Shown piece by piece: positions 53,016-61,404 of a DNA stretch of 64,000 nt. Below the pieces are notes generated by a model. The model did no database searches. It was given only the letters and a program-made list of their open reading frames with translations, and was not told the origin of the DNA. The stretch comes from Methylomonas albis (GTDB lineage Bacteria; Pseudomonadota; Gammaproteobacteria; Methylococcales; Methylomonadaceae), in assembly GCF_014850955.1 (NCBI RefSeq), contig NZ_JACXSS010000001.1, positions 2,418,001 through 2,482,000 on the forward strand, given 5' to 3'. The first letter of the stretch is position 1. Each line of letters begins with the position of its first letter. A program made the position numbers and the translations under genes.

Positions 53016-54824
53016 TTACAGTGCAAACACCATGACACCGCCACCCATTTGCGTGTAGTGCGCCAGTTCCTTAAACGCACCCACTGCACCCAGACCCGCA
53101 GTAGGATCGGCCAAGTCAAATACCAGGCCTACGCCAGGCCAGCCGCCGACACCGTAATAAATCGCCACATACTGTTTATTGTTGTGTTTATAGGTAATCG
53201 GGTGACCAATAACGCCGGAAGGTAATTTGAACTTCCACAGCTCTTCGCCGGTTTTGGAATGTCTGGCCTTGATGTAACCATCCAGGGTGCCGTAGAACAC
53301 CAAGTCGCCCGCTGTCGCGGTGGTACCGCCCCAGACCGCGAATTTCTCCTGCACTTCCCATTCCATTTTGCCGGTCACGGAGTTCATGGCCTTGACTTGA
53401 CCCAACGTGCCTTTGGGACCCGGATACATGTTCAAGGTGGCGCCGACGAAGAACTGGCCCGCGCGGTAAGGCAACATGAACGGTTCCCAGTCCATGCAGA
53501 TATGGTTGGTACCCATGAAGAACAATTGCTTGTTCGGATCGTAGGATTCGATACCCTGGTTGTGATAACCCATCGCCGACGGACAGATGCCGGTCGCTTG
53601 GTGGTCCATGTGGGTCGAATATTCCGGATCACGGATAGGCAAGCCGGTTTTCAAATCAACTTTTTTCACCCAGTTCACGGTGTCGTCGATTTTGAAGGCA
53701 TTGACCAAGTTACCGTTTTCCCGGTTTAAGGTGTAGACCAAGCCATTCCGATCCGGATGAGTCAGCAGTTTGGTCATTTTGCCATCGACCATTTGCTCGG
53801 ACAGGCCCATGTAGTTAACACCGGCATAGTCCCACTCATCGTGCGGGGTTTTTTGATAACCAAACTTGGCTTCACCGGTATTAACGTCGCGGCCCCAGAT
53901 GGTCATGGTCCACTTGTTGTCGCCGGGACGCATGGTTTCGTTCCACGGTGCCGGGTTACCGGAACCGTAGTACAACATTTCCAGGTCGCTGTCATAGGCA
54001 TACCAACCCCAGTTGGTACCGCCGCCGATTTTCCAGGCGTCGCCTTCCCAGGTTTTTTGACCTAAGCCAAACTGACCGTAGTGCGGATTGGCGCTATTAA
54101 AATCTTTGGACAATTTCAAGTCTTCATCCGGGCCGGTCGCGTACACCCGCCAGGCTTGTTTGCCGTCCTTGATGTTGTACGCCGTCGCGTAACCGCGCAC
54201 ACCCAGCTCTGCACCGGCAGAACCGACGATCACTTTATCTTTGACCACGAATGGCGCCATGGTCAAAGTGGAGCCCATGGCAATATCGGAGTTTTCCATC
54301 TTCCACAATGCTTCGCCGGTCTTGGCATTGATTGCCACCACATGACCGTCCAGCTGATTCAGGAAAATAGTAGCCGGATAATCTTTACCGGCCGGCGCGT
54401 ACGCCAAACCACGGTTCACCACGTCACAACAAGCCACTGCACGAGCCGCCGGGTTTTGCTTGGGCTTATATTGCCAGAGGATTTTGTCCGGCTCATCCAA
54501 ACTAATCGCAAATACATTATTTGGATACGGCGTGTGTACATACATAATGCCGTCGATCACCAAAGGCCCGCCTTCGTGACCATTCAACACGCCGGTAGAA
54601 AACGACCAGGCTACTTTGAGGTTTTTGACATTATTGGCGTTGATGTCGATCAGTTCGCTGAAATGTGTAGAGCCGTAATCCTTGGTCTGCATCACCCAGT
54701 TGGTGTTCTGCTTGGATAGTTGTTCCAGTTCTTTATTCGCTTGCGCCGATTGCGACACGGCCAAGGCCGCAGCCGTCACTAATGCCGTGGTCGATACCTG
54801 CTTGGCAAACCGTGAAATTTGCAT
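53016..54824 (-). CDS. mxaF: Methanol dehydrogenase large subunit (calcium/PQQ type)
   Basis: 602-residue periplasmic quinoprotein oxidising methanol to formaldehyde. Signal peptide to about residue 29 (SQSAQA). The vicinal cysteine pair (C132-C133) stacks on PQQ. The catalytic Asp (D332) is in DEWDYAG: the residue two positions on is Ala334, as in calcium-dependent MxaF; lanthanide-dependent XoxF has Asp there. An excellent ribosome-binding site AGGAGG precedes the ATG at 54824. It heads the cluster mxaFJGIR(P-like)SACKL and is divergent from the LuxR-type regulator at 55.3 kb. Highly expressed in most methanotrophs without lanthanides. Confidence 0.98.
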   Translation of the reverse strand: MQISRFAKQVSTTALVTAAALAVSQSAQANKELEQLSKQNTNWVMQTKDYGSTHFSELIDINANNVKNLKVAWSFSTGVLNGHEGGPLVIDGIMYVHTPYPNNVFAISLDEPDKILWQYKPKQNPAARAVACCDVVNRGLAYAPAGKDYPATIFLNQLDGHVVAINAKTGEALWKMENSDIAMGSTLTMAPFVVKDKVIVGSAGAELGVRGYATAYNIKDGKQAWRVYATGPDEDLKLSKDFNSANPHYGQFGLGQKTWEGDAWKIGGGTNWGWYAYDSDLEMLYYGSGNPAPWNETMRPGDNKWTMTIWGRDVNTGEAKFGYQKTPHDEWDYAGVNYMGLSEQMVDGKMTKLLTHPDRNGLVYTLNRENGNLVNAFKIDDTVNWVKKVDLKTGLPIRDPEYSTHMDHQATGICPSAMGYHNQGIESYDPNKQLFFMGTNHICMDWEPFMLPYRAGQFFVGATLNMYPGPKGTLGQVKAMNSVTGKMEWEVQEKFAVWGGTTATAGDLVFYGTLDGYIKARHSKTGEELWKFKLPSGVIGHPITYKHNNKQYVAIYYGVGGWPGVGLVFDLADPTAGLGAVGAFKELAHYTQMGGGVMVFAL

Positions 54825-55241
54825 GAATCCTCCTATGTTGTTTATTAGGTTGCATGGCCAGGCAAATCGGTTGGTTAGGGGAGCCTTCCGTTAAAAGCGG
54901 ATACGCCATCGGCATTTCCGGGCAAAATCAATCACAAACTGCGTTTAATTTTGGCGTCAATCCGTCACGCGAGATCTTGCTTGGTAGCAGAAATCTCCTT
55001 CACTTTTCACATCAGCAATCTCGATCAAATCGCACAGAATATTGATTTAGACCTACCGGGCCATGCTGGCGCAAATGGTAAAGAAGTCGACCTATCCGGC
55101 GTTACGGAATAATCCACGAATAGACCGGGAATTCGGCGAAAAAACCTATGGAAAGTTTCCCGCCCCCGGCTCACGCAAGGCCGTGGCAAAACGGGAAAAG
55201 CTCCCATGGTTTCCCGGCATAAAAAACGGCATGATGGCAGC
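54825..55241. promoter_or_regulatory. Divergent control region of mxaF and the MxaB-like regulator gene
   Basis: The region between the two start codons is 502 bases. No convincing sigma-70 or sigma-54 promoter was seen for mxaF; one weak candidate TTGACG with a poor -10 lies about 120 bases upstream of the mxaF ATG. A long mxaF leader is implied. The region should hold binding sites for the regulator encoded next to it (inference). Confidence 0.5.
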
Positions 55242-55294
55242 GCAAGAAACGCCGTGCCACGGAACGCAGCGGCTTTGCCGAAGGCGTTTCTTGC
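55242..55294 (+). promoter_or_regulatory. 12-bp inverted repeat in the MxaB-like gene leader
   Basis: GCAAGAAACGCC (55242-55253) pairs perfectly with GGCGTTTCTTGC (55283-55294) around 29 bases, ending 32 bases before the GTG start. It could be an RNA hairpin affecting translation or an operator for autoregulation. Confidence 0.55.
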
Positions 55295-55326
55295 TCATCT
55301 AACCAACCGGCGAGGGTAGTTATTTA

Positions 55327-55995
55327 GTGGCGAATAAAATCAGCGTTTTATTGGTGGACGACCATGCAGTCGTGCGAGCCGGTTATAAAGCCTATTTGTC
55401 GTTGTCGGAACGGATAGGCATGGTCTACGAAGCCGATAGAGGCGAAACCGCCTGCCAGGTGTACGACAAGCAAACGCCGGATGTGGTGGTGATGGATTTA
55501 TCAATGCCCGGCCTGGGCGGCTTGGAGTCGGTACGTCGGCTGTTGGTCCGCCACCCCAACTGCAAGATACTGGTATTTTCCATTCACAACGAACTGGTTT
55601 ATGTGACCAGAGCGATCAAGGCGGGTGCGAAGGGCTATATCAGCAAAAACAACGAACCGGACACGCTGGTAACAGCAGTTTGTACGCTGGCCGAGGGCGG
55701 TACGTATATCGAACCGGCGTTGGCGCAACAATTGGCCGTGAATATGGCCATAGGTCAAGATGAGGCTTATAAAGTTAAATCGCTATCACCCCGCGAATTC
55801 GATATTTTCTGTTTACTATCTAATGGTCTAAGCAGTCGCGAGGCGGCGGAAAAATTGTGTTTGAGCTACAAAACGGTCTGTAATCACTGCACCGCGATTA
55901 AAGAAAAACTGAATGTCAAAACGATGTCAGAATTGACCTTACTGGCCAGCCGGCAAGGTATTATCAAAATCGGTACCGAGATATCCGAGAGCTGA
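55327..55995 (+). CDS. mxaB: MxaB-like LuxR-type response regulator divergent from mxaF
   Basis: 222 residues. Receiver domain with DD at 11-12, Asp57 in VMDLSMPG and the lysine in GYISKN; C-terminal LuxR helix-turn-helix starting LSPREFDIFCLL. Start GTG at 55327. There is no neighbouring kinase. In Methylomicrobium buryatense an orphan regulator MxaB activates mxa genes and represses xox; location and family fit that role, so the symbol is assigned by context. It closely resembles the regulator at 5.6 kb, so one kinase could address both. Confidence 0.82.
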   Translation: MANKISVLLVDDHAVVRAGYKAYLSLSERIGMVYEADRGETACQVYDKQTPDVVVMDLSMPGLGGLESVRRLLVRHPNCKILVFSIHNELVYVTRAIKAGAKGYISKNNEPDTLVTAVCTLAEGGTYIEPALAQQLAVNMAIGQDEAYKVKSLSPREFDIFCLLSNGLSSREAAEKLCLSYKTVCNHCTAIKEKLNVKTMSELTLLASRQGIIKIGTEISES

Positions 55996-56045
55996 TAAGA
56001 AAATAGTAACCAATAACCTCCCTGTTTCAGCCAATCAGAGTTTCC

Positions 56046-56139
56046 CCGTTCGTCCTGAGTCCTTCGATAAACTCAGGAGAGCCCTGTGCACCCACTCTGC
56101 GCCAAACCATTCACGCTTCGACTGGCTCAGCACGAACGG
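56046..56139. repeat. Palindromic repeat unit upstream of the multihaem cytochrome gene
   Basis: CCGTTCGT (56046-56053) and ACGAACGG (56132-56139) bound a 94-bp unit with inner symmetry (CCTGAGT...ACTCAGG, and CTTCGACTGGCTCAGC). This is the common dispersed type with CTGAG and CTTCGA blocks, related to the units at 33447 and 49005. Confidence 0.7.
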
Positions 56140-56483
56140 TTTGGCGGGAAAAGCCATTTTTGGAAGTTGTGTTTGACCGATTTCTAAGCCAGACACCCCA
56201 CGATCGGGATCGCTGGAAATCAGGTCTACCTTAAAGTCTAACCCCTCACCACCACACGCCAACTGACAACCAGGTCATCCTCCACGGCAACACCCAAAAG
56301 ATCTTAATCATTACTTCATCATTTTTTAATATTCAGTTCATCTTCATTGGTTAATCTACAAATTGAATAACCTTATAAAAAAAAGTGATAAACAGGACAG
56401 GGGAGCGGGAGTTAGCCGCTTGAGTCCATTCATGCGGGCAATTTCTTAGCGCCCATCCGATCAAAAGTATTCAGGGAGACATT
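56140..56483. other. Leader region before the multihaem cytochrome gene
   Basis: No gene. It is AT-rich from about 56300 to 56390 (for example TTTTTTAATATTCAG), suggesting a promoter, but no confident -35/-10 pair was found. GGGAG precedes the cytochrome ATG. Confidence 0.4.
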
Positions 56484-58685
56484 ATGAATGCGCATACATT
56501 TATATTTCGGTTTTTGCTGGTCTGTTTGGGTTTTTCGGCGTTTAGCAACGCATATGCCCTTGAGCTCAAGCCGAATTCGGTTGAAATCCTAGTTGGGCAA
56601 GTGACCAAGGTCACCGTATCTAAATATTCCGGGACAATAAGCGTAACATCCAGCAACGCGAATATCGCGACTGTCGATTATTCTAAGGGCATCGCCAGCA
56701 TAAAAGGCGTTAGGGCAGGCTCGGCTACAGTTACCGTCAAAGACCGTAAAACCTCAAAACGCGTGGAAGTTAAAGTAAATAGCGCCCCGACTTCCGGTTT
56801 AACGATTTCTCCGACTGTATTAGCGATAAATGTTGGCAGCAGTGCGAGTATATCGGTAAGCAACGCGTCCGGTACGGTAAGCACACAATCGTCCGATACC
56901 ACGGTTGCCTCGGTCAGCTATGCCAACGCTACCGCTACGGTCAAGGGTATCAAGGCGGGCTCCGCGACAATTACCATCCGGGATAGCAAGACCTCCAAAG
57001 CGGTGCCGGTTACCGTCTTAAACACTACCGCTATCGGCGACTATACCCTGTTGGCCTGGAACGACTTGGGCATGCACTGCATGGATGGTCTGGATTTTTC
57101 GGTGTTTGCGATTTTGCCGCCATACAACACCCTGCATGCGCAATTAAAAGATAAAAACGGTAAATTGGTTAGTAACAATGTACTACTGACTTATGAAGCG
57201 GTTGCCGACAGCAGCGGTTCTATCAATACCAGCAGTGCCAATAAAACCAATTTCTGGTCTTGGGTAGGCGAACTGGTCGGCCTTAATCCCGCACCTGATG
57301 TTGGCGTCAATCTGGACGGCCTCGCTAGCGGCACACCGATGCCAGGCAATAAAACGCCGTCGTTAACGCCCGCGCCAATGAGCTATAACATGGCTTACGA
57401 GTGGTTCGAAGCCGAAGGCATTCCAGTGACCCCCTTCGACGATAAAGGGAATAAAAACTTCTATCCCAACGTTAAAGTAGTCGCCAAGGATGCCTTGAGT
57501 GGCAAAGTGCTCGCCAGCGCCACCACGGTATTACCTGTCAGCGACGAAATGACTTGTAAAGGTTGCCACGCCTCCACCGACGCCAATAACAATGCCGCAC
57601 AAATAGCCGCCAAACCGAAAACAGGCTGGTTGTTCGACGCCGATCCGGACAAGGACTGGAAAAGAAACATTCTGCATTTGCACGATGAAAAACAAGCGGG
57701 GAATAAGCTATTTAACGATGCGCTCACCGCACTGAACGCCAAAGGTTACAAATCCAGCGGTTTACTTGCGACTGCAGATGGCGGTCAACCGGTTTTGTGC
57801 GTGGCTTGCCATGCCAGCAATGCTTATTTTGACAAGGAAAACAAAACCACGGTGATGGGAGGAATGGCCGGCATTGCCTCGTTTACTCAATCATTACATT
57901 TAAAACACGCAGAGGTGAAAGACCCGGCCACCCAGTTAACGCTGGATAGCATCGACAACCGTAGCGCCTGTTACCAATGCCATCCGGGTTCGGTTACTCA
58001 GTGTTTGCGCGGTGCGATGGCCACAGCCACCGACGCGAATGGAGACCCGTCTATCAGTTGTCAAAGCTGTCACGGCAATATGAAAGCCGTAGGCAGTGCG
58101 ACACGGCAAGGCTGGTTCAATGAACCCACTTGCGAGTCTTGCCATAACAGCGCTGCGCCAGGCAAACGAGCAATCTCGGGGGTAGATGCCACGGGCAAAG
58201 CCATTGTACCGAGCGACCATACCTTTGCCACCAACGCCAATGCGCCGGTACCTGGATTAAATTTATACCGCTTTAGCAAAGGCCACGGCGGCTTGCAATG
58301 CGAAGCTTGTCACGGCTCGACGCACGCGGAGTATCCGTCCAGTCATGCCGATGAAAACCTGCAAAGCACTGCTGTACAAGGGCATGCCGGACCGGTTGCA
58401 GAGTGTAAAGCCTGCCATGCCACGATCCCCAGCACAGTAAATGGTGGCCCGCACGGCATGCACACGACCGGCGATGCCTGGGTCAATCAGCACGAAGACG
58501 CTAATAAAAATGGCACGGCCAGCACGCCGAGCTGTAGTTATTGCCATGGCACCACCAGTGCCGGCACGCCATTAAGTGCGATCAAGGTTGCCAAAACCAT
58601 CAATGCCGGCGAGTTTGGTACAAAGAATTGGCCGGCAGGTTATCAGGTGAGTTGTTTTAGCTGCCATAACGGGCCGAACCCTTAA
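56484..58685 (+). CDS. Secreted nonahaem c-type cytochrome with two Big-like domains
   Basis: 733 residues. Signal peptide to about residue 27. Two repeats of roughly 80 residues with Ig-like (Big_2/BACON-like) pattern follow: NIATVDYSKGIASIKGVRAG and TVASVSYANATATVKGIKAG. From about residue 180 on is a region with nine CXXCH haem sites (CKGCH, CVACH, CYQCH, CQSCH, CESCH, CEACH, CKACH, CSYCH, CFSCH) between residues 358 and 730. It is probably periplasmic or cell-surface, in electron transfer; the specific partner is unknown. It has a good ribosome-binding site and a strong terminator, so it is likely its own transcription unit. Confidence 0.9.
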   Translation: MNAHTFIFRFLLVCLGFSAFSNAYALELKPNSVEILVGQVTKVTVSKYSGTISVTSSNANIATVDYSKGIASIKGVRAGSATVTVKDRKTSKRVEVKVNSAPTSGLTISPTVLAINVGSSASISVSNASGTVSTQSSDTTVASVSYANATATVKGIKAGSATITIRDSKTSKAVPVTVLNTTAIGDYTLLAWNDLGMHCMDGLDFSVFAILPPYNTLHAQLKDKNGKLVSNNVLLTYEAVADSSGSINTSSANKTNFWSWVGELVGLNPAPDVGVNLDGLASGTPMPGNKTPSLTPAPMSYNMAYEWFEAEGIPVTPFDDKGNKNFYPNVKVVAKDALSGKVLASATTVLPVSDEMTCKGCHASTDANNNAAQIAAKPKTGWLFDADPDKDWKRNILHLHDEKQAGNKLFNDALTALNAKGYKSSGLLATADGGQPVLCVACHASNAYFDKENKTTVMGGMAGIASFTQSLHLKHAEVKDPATQLTLDSIDNRSACYQCHPGSVTQCLRGAMATATDANGDPSISCQSCHGNMKAVGSATRQGWFNEPTCESCHNSAAPGKRAISGVDATGKAIVPSDHTFATNANAPVPGLNLYRFSKGHGGLQCEACHGSTHAEYPSSHADENLQSTAVQGHAGPVAECKACHATIPSTVNGGPHGMHTTGDAWVNQHEDANKNGTASTPSCSYCHGTTSAGTPLSAIKVAKTINAGEFGTKNWPAGYQVSCFSCHNGPNP

Positions 58686-58704
58686 ACTGTAAACCGTCTG
58701 ACCA

Positions 58705-58734
58705 ACAATCGCCCCGCAAGGGGCGATTGTTTTT
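58705..58734 (+). terminator. Rho-independent terminator of the cytochrome gene
   Basis: ACAATCGCCCC-GCAA-GGGGCGATTGT followed by four T's, 20 bases after the stop codon. An 11-bp stem with a GNRA tetraloop; highly convincing. Confidence 0.92.
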
Positions 58735-58790
58735 GCGCTAATACATTTGAAATTAGCGGCGGCCGGGGCGACTTGATTCCAACCTTCGAT

Positions 58791-59318
58791 TTATTTCTCT
58801 AGCTTCGCTTTCAAGCCGTTCAAGCCGTTCTTGAAAAACTGTGTCATGGCTTTAACGGCCGCTTCGTCGTTTAAATTTTCCGGCGGCGTATTGCCGGTAT
58901 CGCCGCGATAGAAACGGCTTTTAACCGTCACCACGCTGCTATCAGGGGTTTCGCCCACAACCACTTTGACATCGACAGTATGCGAACTGGTGGGTACGGC
59001 TTTGGTGTTCTCGGCTTTCAACCGGTAGCTGTATTCGTGTTCCGCCTCGTTGTAATAATCCAGCTCTTCGGTGATGACTTCATCGTTCTGAAAGGTCAAG
59101 GTACGGACACCGCCGGACTGATTTTTGCCATCACCTGCGCTCTTTTTTAAGTCGGTGTGCCAGTTGGCAATGTCGTCGAAATTTTTCAGTTCGGCCCACA
59201 CCTTAGCAATCGGCGCTTGAATCGTCAGCGATTCCTTAGCTTTTTGTGGCGTTGGACCGTGCGCATGCGCTTGCCAGGAAAGGAGCAAAATGCAAAATGA
59301 AAAAATGATGTGTCGCAT
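58791..59318 (-). CDS. mxaD: MxaD-like periplasmic SRPBCC protein
   Basis: 175 residues. Signal peptide MRHIIFSFCILLLSWQAHA, then HGPTPQKAKESLTIQAPIAKVWAEL, an SRPBCC (START-like) fold with the usual FDDIANWHTDL helix. MxaD in methylotrophs stimulates electron transfer between methanol dehydrogenase and cytochrome c-L. Here it lies 4 kb upstream of mxaF, separated by the regulator and multihaem cytochrome genes, unlike the contiguous arrangement in Methylobacterium. The family call is strong; the function is by analogy. Confidence 0.85.
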   Translation of the reverse strand: MRHIIFSFCILLLSWQAHAHGPTPQKAKESLTIQAPIAKVWAELKNFDDIANWHTDLKKSAGDGKNQSGGVRTLTFQNDEVITEELDYYNEAEHEYSYRLKAENTKAVPTSSHTVDVKVVVGETPDSSVVTVKSRFYRGDTGNTPPENLNDEAAVKAMTQFFKNGLNGLKAKLEK

Positions 59319-59441
59319 GGGGAATACCGGATGAAGGTGAAAAGCCGGTATTATCCCGATCTGTCAGCCAGCTTCCTTGGGAATAAACCCCGATAAACGC
59401 CAGGCAAACTTCACTAAATCCTGGCTGGCTAGCGACAGCTG

Positions 59442-60062
59442 CTAAGGGGCAGTGGACAAGCATCCATGTAAAAAAAAGCTCACCGCCTGCCGCACCCACA
59501 GCTCGACCTCGGCTTCATCCGGTGCCGGTTCCAAGCCCAGTTGCAATCGTTGCAAACGCTCACTGCGCAAGGCGCTAACGAATTGATCCGCCAGAAAATG
59601 CGGATCTACTTTAACCAAGTTACCGGCTTGTTGATGGCGACTGAAAAATTGGGCCAGCCTATCCAAAGTCCGTTGCGGTCCTTGTTCGTAAAACTGCGTG
59701 GCCAACTCAGGAAATCGCGGCGATTCGCCAATCAGGATCGCCCGCATCCGCATCACATCCGGCCGGGTAATCCTGAATAAAAATTGCCGGCCAAAAATCG
59801 ATAACGCGTCTTCCAAGGGACAATCATCGTCCAGGGTGGCGATGAACTGGTCGCTGCAACGCCGCATCAACGCACCGAATAAACCTGCCTTACCGCCAAA
59901 CTGGCTATAGATAGTGCGCAGCGAGACCCGCGCATCGCGAGCTATGGTTTCCATGCTGAGGTTGCCATAGCCGTGCTCGAGAAAAAGCTGCAACGCAGCG
60001 TCGAGTAAGCGATCCCGACTTTGTTGCTCATCACCCTTACACGGGCGCCCACATTTGACCAT
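59442..60062 (-). CDS. TetR-family transcriptional repressor
   Basis: 206 residues. N-terminal helix-turn-helix: RDRLLDAALQLFLEHGYGNLSMETIARDARVSLRTIYSQFGGKAGLF, matching TetR_N. The C-terminal ligand domain is less conserved. It is divergent from an RND efflux adaptor gene, with a near-perfect palindrome between, the classic layout of a drug-responsive repressor such as AcrR/MexR-type controls. It is likely to repress the pump genes and perhaps itself; the ligand is unknown. Confidence 0.92.
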   Translation of the reverse strand: MVKCGRPCKGDEQQSRDRLLDAALQLFLEHGYGNLSMETIARDARVSLRTIYSQFGGKAGLFGALMRRCSDQFIATLDDDCPLEDALSIFGRQFLFRITRPDVMRMRAILIGESPRFPELATQFYEQGPQRTLDRLAQFFSRHQQAGNLVKVDPHFLADQFVSALRSERLQRLQLGLEPAPDEAEVELWVRQAVSFFLHGCLSTAP

Positions 60063-60112
60063 GCTGTGTTATTCGCAAAATGAATTGACTTGAGTAAAGA
60101 TGATAACCTAGA

Positions 60113-60141
60113 CTAAAAGGTAATAGATATTACCATTTTAG
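60113..60141. promoter_or_regulatory. Putative TetR operator
   Basis: GGTAAT-AGAT-ATTACC (60119-60134) is a perfect inverted repeat, extended by CTAAAA to the left and TTTTAG to the right with one extra base on the right. It lies 51 bases upstream of the divergent tetR start and 28 bases upstream of the adaptor start, where it could occlude both promoters. Confidence 0.7.
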
Positions 60142-60168
60142 TTAAACGACTTTTGAGGCAGTACGGCA

Positions 60169-61401
60169 ATGGCAGAAAATAAGCGCATGGCGGCGGCGAT
60201 TAAGCAGGAGAACTTGAGTCCGGGACAAATTCCTCGGCACGTTATTTCGGTACGCGCCCTACGATTAGGCATTATCGGCACTGCGATGCAACTGGCTTTA
60301 TTGGGCTGCAGCGGCAGCAACGATGCGGCAAACGCACCGGCTGCGCCACCGCCAAGCAATGTAAAAATTGCTCAGGCCTTGAGCCAAGAAACCACGGAAT
60401 GGGACGAATATACCGGCCGAGTCGAAGCTGTTAACGCCGTCGATATTCGTGCACGGGTCGGCGGCTACCTGGACAAAGTCAATTTCACCGCCGGCGAAAA
60501 AGTCAAAAAAGGCGATCTGCTATTTCAGATCGATCCCAAACCGCTGAAAGCGCAACTTAACTTTGCCGTAGCGGAACTGGAACGCGCCAAAACCAAACGC
60601 GAGCTGGCCAAAAACGACCTGAGCCGCGCCGAAAACCTATTCAAAGCCAAAGCCATTTCGGCAGAAGAATACGACGGCCGTAACAAAGGTTTACGTGAAG
60701 CAGCCGCAGCCGTCGAATCGGCGGAAGCCAATGTCTATACCGCAAAATTAAACCTGGAATACGCCGAAATCCGTGCGCCGATTAACGGCCGCGTCGGCCG
60801 CGAGATGATCACTGCCGGCAACTTGGTCAAAGCCGACGACACCTTGCTAACCAACATCGTTTCTACCGACCCGGTCTATGTCTACGTCGATGCCGACGAA
60901 CAATCGGTACTGAAATATCGCCGCCATGCCCAACAACACGGCAAAGGTTCCGCCGATTTAAAAGGCACGCCGGTGGAACTGGCGGTGGCCGACGAAACTG
61001 GCTTTCCGCATCATGGCCAACTGGATTACATCTCACCGCGCGAGGAAGCCGCCACCGGTACGTTGACCCTGCGCGGCGTATTCGCCAACCCCGACGAACT
61101 GCTCAGCCCCGGCTTTTTCGCCAGGTTGCGGGTAAAGGCTTCGGCATCTTACCTGGCGCTACTGCTGCCTGACCGTGCCATCGCCACCGATCAGGCGCAA
61201 CGCTTCGTATGGGTAATCAATCAGGACAACCAAGCGGAATACCGGCAAGTCACGCCGGGTGCCCGAATCGGCGATTTGCGCGTGATTCGCGACGGCCTGA
61301 AGCCCGACGACTGGGTGGTAGTCGAGGGTTTGCAAAAACTCAAACCGGGCGCCAAGGTTAATCCGGAGCGCACGGTGCTTGCAGAGCCAGGAGCCCAATA
61401 A
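60169..61401 (+). CDS. RND efflux periplasmic adaptor (MexA/AcrA-like lipoprotein)
   Basis: 410 residues. Lipobox LLGC near residue 46 after a long N-terminus (residues 1-30 may be cytoplasmic, and a later start is possible). The adaptor core is typical: RVEAVNAVDIRARVGGYLDKV, a coiled-coil hairpin (LERAKTKRELAKNDLSRAENL, AAAVESAEANVYTAKLNLEYAEIRAPINGRVG), and beta-barrel and membrane-proximal parts. It joins an inner-membrane RND pump to an outer-membrane channel. The pump gene begins three bases downstream of the stop. Confidence 0.92.
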   Translation: MAENKRMAAAIKQENLSPGQIPRHVISVRALRLGIIGTAMQLALLGCSGSNDAANAPAAPPPSNVKIAQALSQETTEWDEYTGRVEAVNAVDIRARVGGYLDKVNFTAGEKVKKGDLLFQIDPKPLKAQLNFAVAELERAKTKRELAKNDLSRAENLFKAKAISAEEYDGRNKGLREAAAAVESAEANVYTAKLNLEYAEIRAPINGRVGREMITAGNLVKADDTLLTNIVSTDPVYVYVDADEQSVLKYRRHAQQHGKGSADLKGTPVELAVADETGFPHHGQLDYISPREEAATGTLTLRGVFANPDELLSPGFFARLRVKASASYLALLLPDRAIATDQAQRFVWVINQDNQAEYRQVTPGARIGDLRVIRDGLKPDDWVVVEGLQKLKPGAKVNPERTVLAEPGAQ

Positions 61402-61404
61402 ACT

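Noticed and set aside
53016..54824. Lanthanide-dependent XoxF identity for the methanol dehydrogenase
   Set aside because: The residue two after the catalytic Asp is Ala (DYA), and mxaJ, mxaG, mxaI and the maturation genes follow, so it is MxaF.
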